Part shown: in pieces, positions 60,727-64,000 of the stretch | Layout: each line of letters starts with the position of its first letter | How positions within the stretch are numbered: position 1 is the stretch's first letter | NCBI RefSeq assembly: GCF_030378205.1 | Contig: NZ_CP127385.1 | Location: 7,356,001 to 7,420,000, forward strand | Direction of reading: 5' to 3' | Source: Bradyrhizobium sp. NP1 | GTDB taxonomy: Bacteria; Pseudomonadota; Alphaproteobacteria; Rhizobiales; Xanthobacteraceae | Length of the DNA: 64,000 nucleotides | Program-made: the position numbers and the translations under genes | Notes under the pieces: model-generated | What the model saw: the letters and a program-made list of their open reading frames with translations, nothing else | Told to the model about the DNA's origin: nothing | Database searches by the model: none

Positions 60727-61419
60727 CTATTGCCGCAGCATGATCAGGGGATCGGCGCTGTCGGGGACCTTGCGCCATTGCGCGTTGTCGTCGGCCTCGA
60801 ACTGCCAGGTCTCGCCGGCCTTCGACATCAGCAGGATCTGGCCATGCTCGAGCCGCCACTGGGTCGGCGCGAAGGCGGCGACCGCCGGGTCGCATTTCGG
60901 CTTGAGGAAGACCTGGAAATTATCCTGCCCGGCCTCGGTGTTGGTGAGGGTCAGCCCGCAGATCGCCTGGCCGTTGCCGCGCACCATGGACCAGTCGCCG
61001 ATCATCTGGTCCATCGACTTGGCGAGCGAGCGCGCCGCGGCGAGGTTTTGCAGGATATAGACGCCCTCGCCCTGCCGCAGACCCTCGAAAATGCCGGTCT
61101 CGACCTCGGTGAAGTCGATCACGGCTTCGCCCGCGGCATCCTGCAGCCGCACGATATCCAATCCCCTGACGTTCCAGGCGACGATGTCCTTGGTGAAGGG
61201 CAACGCCTTGGAACAGGCCGGCTCAAGCTCGAGCTTCAAGCCCTGCGGCCCGGTATCCGGCTTCAATGTGATGACGCAGGTCTTGCTGCGTTCGGTGGTG
61301 GCAAGCTCCCACTGCCCGATCATGTCCTTCTTCAGGCTGCTCGCGTCCTGCGACCACGCGAGCGAGACGGCGCCGAGCACCGCCAATCCCGCCAGCGCGA
61401 TCGCGGAACGAAAGCTCAT
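60727..61419 (-). CDS. Secreted AprI/Inh-like protein with two tandem domains
   Basis: 230 residues. A signal peptide (SFRSAIALAGLAVLGAVSLA, cleavage near AWSQ) is followed by two similar domains: MIGQWELATTERSKTCVITL ... CSKALPF ... WNVRGLDIVRLQDA (about 34-125) and MIGDWSMVRGNGQAICGLTL ... KCDPAVAAF ... WRLEHGQILLMSKA (about 137-225). Each has two cysteines and the M-I-G-x-W opening of the AprI/Inh metalloprotease inhibitor family, which blocks serralysin-type enzymes in the periplasm. No protease gene is visible nearby. Its start overlaps the stop of the dehydrogenase gene (TGATG), so it is the last gene of the operon. Confidence 0.82.
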   Translation of the reverse strand: MSFRSAIALAGLAVLGAVSLAWSQDASSLKKDMIGQWELATTERSKTCVITLKPDTGPQGLKLELEPACSKALPFTKDIVAWNVRGLDIVRLQDAAGEAVIDFTEVETGIFEGLRQGEGVYILQNLAAARSLAKSMDQMIGDWSMVRGNGQAICGLTLTNTEAGQDNFQVFLKPKCDPAVAAFAPTQWRLEHGQILLMSKAGETWQFEADDNAQWRKVPDSADPLIMLRQ

Positions 61420-62408
61420 CAGCGCCCCTTCACCGGCGTCTCGGCAACCGGGGTCAGCGGCGGCTTGCCGGCGAACCAGGCTTTCAGGTTGTCGACGACC
61501 AGCTGATCCATGGCGTTGCGCGTTACCACGGAAGCCGAGCCGATATGTGGCAGCAGCACGACGTTCTGCATCGACTTCAACTCGTCCGGCACGTTCGGCT
61601 CGGCGGCGAACACGTCGAGCCCTGCGGCGAGGATGGTGCCCGATTTCAGCGCGGCGATCAGCGCCGGCTCGTCGACCACGGAGCCGCGCGCGACGTTGAC
61701 CAGGACGCCGCGCGGCCCGAGCGCCTTCAGCACCTCGGCATTGATCATCTTCGCGGTCGAGGCGCCGCCCGGCACGATCACCATCAGCGTGTCGACCGCC
61801 TTCGCCATCTCGATCAGGTCGCCATAGTGCTTGTAGGAGACCTCGGCGGACGGCTTGCGCGAGTGATAGACGACCGGCACCCTGGAGGCCTCGAGCCGGC
61901 GCGCGATCGCCTGCCCGATCCGGCCCATGCCGACGATGCCGACCTTGCGGTCGCGCAGCGAGCCGACGCTTAAGGGATAGTTCTGCGTCTGCCACAGCCC
62001 GGAACGCACATAGCGGTCGGCCTTGACGAATTCGCGCAACGTCGCGATCAAGAGCCCCATGGCGACATCGGCGACCTCCTCGGTCAGCACGTCGGGGGTG
62101 TTGGTGACGACAATGTTGTGCTCGCGCGCGTAAGCCGAATCGACGTGGTCGTAGCCGACGCCGAAGCTCGACACGATCTCGAGCCTGGGGAATTGTGACA
62201 GCGCCTTTCTGTCCGCCGGCACCGAATGATAGGTCACGGCCATGCCGCGGATCTTCGCGACCGTCTCCGCCGTCAGGCGCTCGAGGTCGGCGCGGGTCTC
62301 GGCCGTGTGCCGGACGAACTGGTCGGGAAAGCCGTTTTCGAGGATCGGCCTGATCGGCCCGTAGATCAGGAGATCGATCTTTTCAGAAGAAATATTCCCG
62401 GACGCCAT
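61419..62408 (-). CDS. 2-hydroxyacid dehydrogenase (NAD(P)-dependent)
   Basis: 329 residues from the ATG at 62406-62408, behind AAAGGAAAACTG; the frame runs a further eleven codons upstream into the permease gene. D-isomer-specific family: Rossmann motif VGIVGMGRIGQAIARRLEA (about 157-175), catalytic Arg in VNVARGSVVDE, Glu in DVFAAEPNVP, and His in VVLLPHIGSASVVT. It reduces glyoxylate, hydroxypyruvate or a similar 2-oxoacid, as in GhrB. Its start overlaps the permease stop by one base. The operon context suggests that the imported substrate or its product is a hydroxy- or oxoacid, which is an inference. Confidence 0.9.
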   Translation of the reverse strand: MASGNISSEKIDLLIYGPIRPILENGFPDQFVRHTAETRADLERLTAETVAKIRGMAVTYHSVPADRKALSQFPRLEIVSSFGVGYDHVDSAYAREHNIVVTNTPDVLTEEVADVAMGLLIATLREFVKADRYVRSGLWQTQNYPLSVGSLRDRKVGIVGMGRIGQAIARRLEASRVPVVYHSRKPSAEVSYKHYGDLIEMAKAVDTLMVIVPGGASTAKMINAEVLKALGPRGVLVNVARGSVVDEPALIAALKSGTILAAGLDVFAAEPNVPDELKSMQNVVLLPHIGSASVVTRNAMDQLVVDNLKAWFAGKPPLTPVAETPVKGR

Positions 62409-63220
62409 CAGTTTTCCTTTCCGAGCGCACTTTCGTGCCAACGCCGCAAAACGAGGTGGGAAGTTAGCGCCAGCAAGGCGTAGATGACAATCCCGGCAGC
62501 CGAAAGCAGCAGCAATGCGGCGAACATTCGGGGAATGTTGAGGCGGTAGCCGGATTCCGCAATTCTGTAGGCAAGCCCCGAACCGGCGCCGGCGGTGCCG
62601 GCGGCGATCTCCGCGACCACGGCGCCGATCAGCGACAGCCCGCCCGCAATCCTCAAGCCCCCCAGGATATAGGGCAGCGCCGACGGCAGCTTGAGCAGGC
62701 GCAGTGTCTGCGAGGGCGAAGCGCCATAAAGCTGAAACAGGCCGGCGAGGTTGCGGTCGACCGAATTCAGCCCCAGCGCGGTGTTGGACAGCACCGGGAA
62801 GAACGCGACGATCCAGGCGCAGACGATCACGGCGGTCTCCTGCGGCAGGTAGATCAGCAGCAATGGCGCAATCGCGATGACGGGCGTCACCTGCAGGATC
62901 ACCGCATAGGGAAAAAGCGCGTATTCAAGCCATTTTGATTGATTGAACAGCAGCGCGAGCCCGATGCCGCCGACGGCTGCCGCCACAAAACCTTCGAGCG
63001 TGGTCAGCAGCGTGACGCCCAGGGATTGCGACAGCACGCCCCAGTCGGCAATCAGGGTCGTGAACACCGCGACCGGACCGGGCAGCACGTAAGGCGGAAT
63101 GTGGTTGAGCCGGACCACGAGCTCCCAGAGAACCGTGCCGGCCGCCAGCACGGCAAGCGGCAGCAGGATGCGAACGAAGCGCATCGGATCGGAGCCTGCC
63201 TGGGGTTGCGGGGCGCTCAT
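62408..63220 (-). CDS. ABC transporter permease, nitrate/sulfonate/taurine type
   Basis: 270 residues. Six membrane segments with the family features of SsuC/TauC/NrtB: an N-terminal segment ILLPLAVLAAGTVLWELVV, IPPYVLPGPVAVFTTL, and the cytoplasmic EAA-like loop FQLYGASPSQTLRLLKLPSALPYI (Gly-Ala-Ser ... Leu-Pro). The C-terminal segment ends LVLRRWHESALGKEN. The ATG at 63218-63220 overlaps the ATPase stop (ATGA), and its own stop overlaps the dehydrogenase start (TGATG). The ligand is not known since the substrate-binding protein is outside the window. Confidence 0.9.
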   Translation of the reverse strand: MSAPQPQAGSDPMRFVRILLPLAVLAAGTVLWELVVRLNHIPPYVLPGPVAVFTTLIADWGVLSQSLGVTLLTTLEGFVAAAVGGIGLALLFNQSKWLEYALFPYAVILQVTPVIAIAPLLLIYLPQETAVIVCAWIVAFFPVLSNTALGLNSVDRNLAGLFQLYGASPSQTLRLLKLPSALPYILGGLRIAGGLSLIGAVVAEIAAGTAGAGSGLAYRIAESGYRLNIPRMFAALLLLSAAGIVIYALLALTSHLVLRRWHESALGKEN

Positions 63221-64000
63221 AGTGCTGACTGCCCGGCATAGGATGGCGCCAGCGCGGCCGAGACCTCGCGGCAGAATGCGGCATAGCCGGCGGAGGTGCG
63301 GAATTCCTCGCTGCGCGGCTCCTCGGCTGTGATGCGGATTTCCGCGCCGATCCGGCCGGGTCTCGCCGTCATCACGATCACGTGCTGCGACAGGTAGACG
63401 GATTCGAACACCGAATGGGTGACGAAGATGACGGTCTTGCCGAGCTTGCGCCAGAGCGCGAGCAGATCGTTGTTGAGGCGGAAGCGCGTGATCTCGTCGA
63501 GCGCGGCAAACGGTTCGTCCATCAGCAGGATGTCGGGATCGGTGACCAGCGCGCGCGCCAGCGACACCCGCATCTTCATGCCACCCGACAATTCGCGCGG
63601 ATAGGCACGGGCGAAGTCCGCGAGCCCAACCCTGGCCAGCGCCTCCTCGACGCGCGCGTCGGCGTCGGCAGATGCGACATGCGCAAGCTTGAGCGGCAGG
63701 CGGACGTTTTCCCGCACGCTGGTCCATGGCATCAGCGTCGGCTCCTGGAATACGAAGCCGATCGATTGCCCCGGCCGCGTCGCGCCCGGATGATGGATGA
63801 CCTCGACCGTGCCCGAACTCGGGGGGCTCAGGCCAGCGATCAGGCGCAGCGCCGTCGACTTGCCGCAGCCGGAGGGCCCGAGCAGCGAGACGAACTCGCC
63901 CCTCTGCACCGAAAGATCCAGCGGGCCGAGCGCCATCACGCCGTTGTCATAGGTCTTGGTCACGCCGCGCAAGCTGACGGCGAGGTCCGTGCTGCCGCTG
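63217..64000 (-). CDS. ABC transporter ATPase, nitrate/sulfonate/taurine type (cut by window edge)
   Basis: At least 260 residues; the frame is open at base 64000, so the start lies outside, though only about ten residues should be missing. Walker A is LLGPSGCGKSTALRL, the Q-loop VFQEPTLMPWTSV, the signature LSGGMKMRVSLARAL, Walker B DILLMDEPFAALDE, and the switch VTHSV. The signature reads LSGGMKMRVSL, a common variant of the SsuB/TauB/NrtD group. The C-terminal part includes VIVMTARPGRIGAEIRITA, also typical of that group. It drives the permease encoded just downstream. Confidence 0.93.
   Translation of the reverse strand, partial: SGSTDLAVSLRGVTKTYDNGVMALGPLDLSVQRGEFVSLLGPSGCGKSTALRLIAGLSPPSSGTVEVIHHPGATRPGQSIGFVFQEPTLMPWTSVRENVRLPLKLAHVASADADARVEEALARVGLADFARAYPRELSGGMKMRVSLARALVTDPDILLMDEPFAALDEITRFRLNNDLLALWRKLGKTVIFVTHSVFESVYLSQHVIVMTARPGRIGAEIRITAEEPRSEEFRTSAGYAAFCREVSAALAPSYAGQSAL

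Overview
The window is high-GC DNA from an alphaproteobacterium, very probably Bradyrhizobium or a close relative in the Nitrobacteraceae. The reasons are the gene order pckA / chvI-chvG-hprK-EIIA-HPr, the many short proteins of types I know from that group, and several families of interspersed palindromic repeats that I associate with Bradyrhizobium chromosomes. It is ordinary chromosome: I see no rRNA or tRNA gene, no CRISPR array and no intact insertion sequence. Genus and repeat names rest on memory, not on a search.

Layout. 1-8.7 kb: a phosphohexomutase cut by the left edge, two small AT-richer genes (one with a duplicated nine-residue N-terminal motif), a retropepsin-like protease, the helicase hrpB, UDP-glucose dehydrogenase and a membrane acyltransferase. 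8.8-16.1 kb: polA, two tandem LysE exporters, a GST, pyrE, a DUF2865 protein. 16.2-20 kb: small proteins, a paired-palindrome element, glgP. 20-24.7 kb: a looser accessory stretch with an orphan substrate-binding protein, a secreted protein and a cyclase-TolB-TPR protein. 24.7-29.3 kb: thioesterase, SLC13 transporter, small protein, pckA. 29.7-34.6 kb: hugZ and the ChvGI / regulatory PTS operon. 34.7-43 kb: a glycosyltransferase, lepA, an acyl-CoA dehydrogenase-like enzyme, an EAL protein. 43.3-47.6 kb: mepA, then a molybdate locus (stand-alone Mop, modABC). 47.7-57.3 kb: PepSY protein, K+/H+ antiporter, MscS channel, map, small genes, a frameshifted MFS transporter, TauE, radC. 57.3-64 kb: small proteins, an ECF sigma factor with its DGPF partner, and an overlapping operon of an Inh-like secreted protein, a 2-hydroxyacid dehydrogenase and an ABC importer cut by the right edge.

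How the genes work together. ChvG/ChvI, HPr kinase, EIIA and HPr form one phosphorylation-based circuit next to pckA, the gluconeogenic enzyme such circuits control in rhizobia. The Mop/ModABC genes import molybdate; this ModC has no C-terminal Mop domain, and a free Mop protein is encoded just upstream. The last four genes overlap by 1 to 4 bases and are surely co-translated.

The most unusual signal is a family of paired imperfect palindromes at about 17.0, 43.2 and 51.6 kb, with a collapsed remnant at 27.4 kb. Each hairpin has an outer stem starting near CTAGTG, a three-base bulge on one arm only, and a 15-bp inner stem ending in TTCGC. Stem sequences differ between copies while pairing is kept, the bulge lies on opposite arms in the two hairpins of a pair, and every copy sits 20-100 bases upstream of a start codon.
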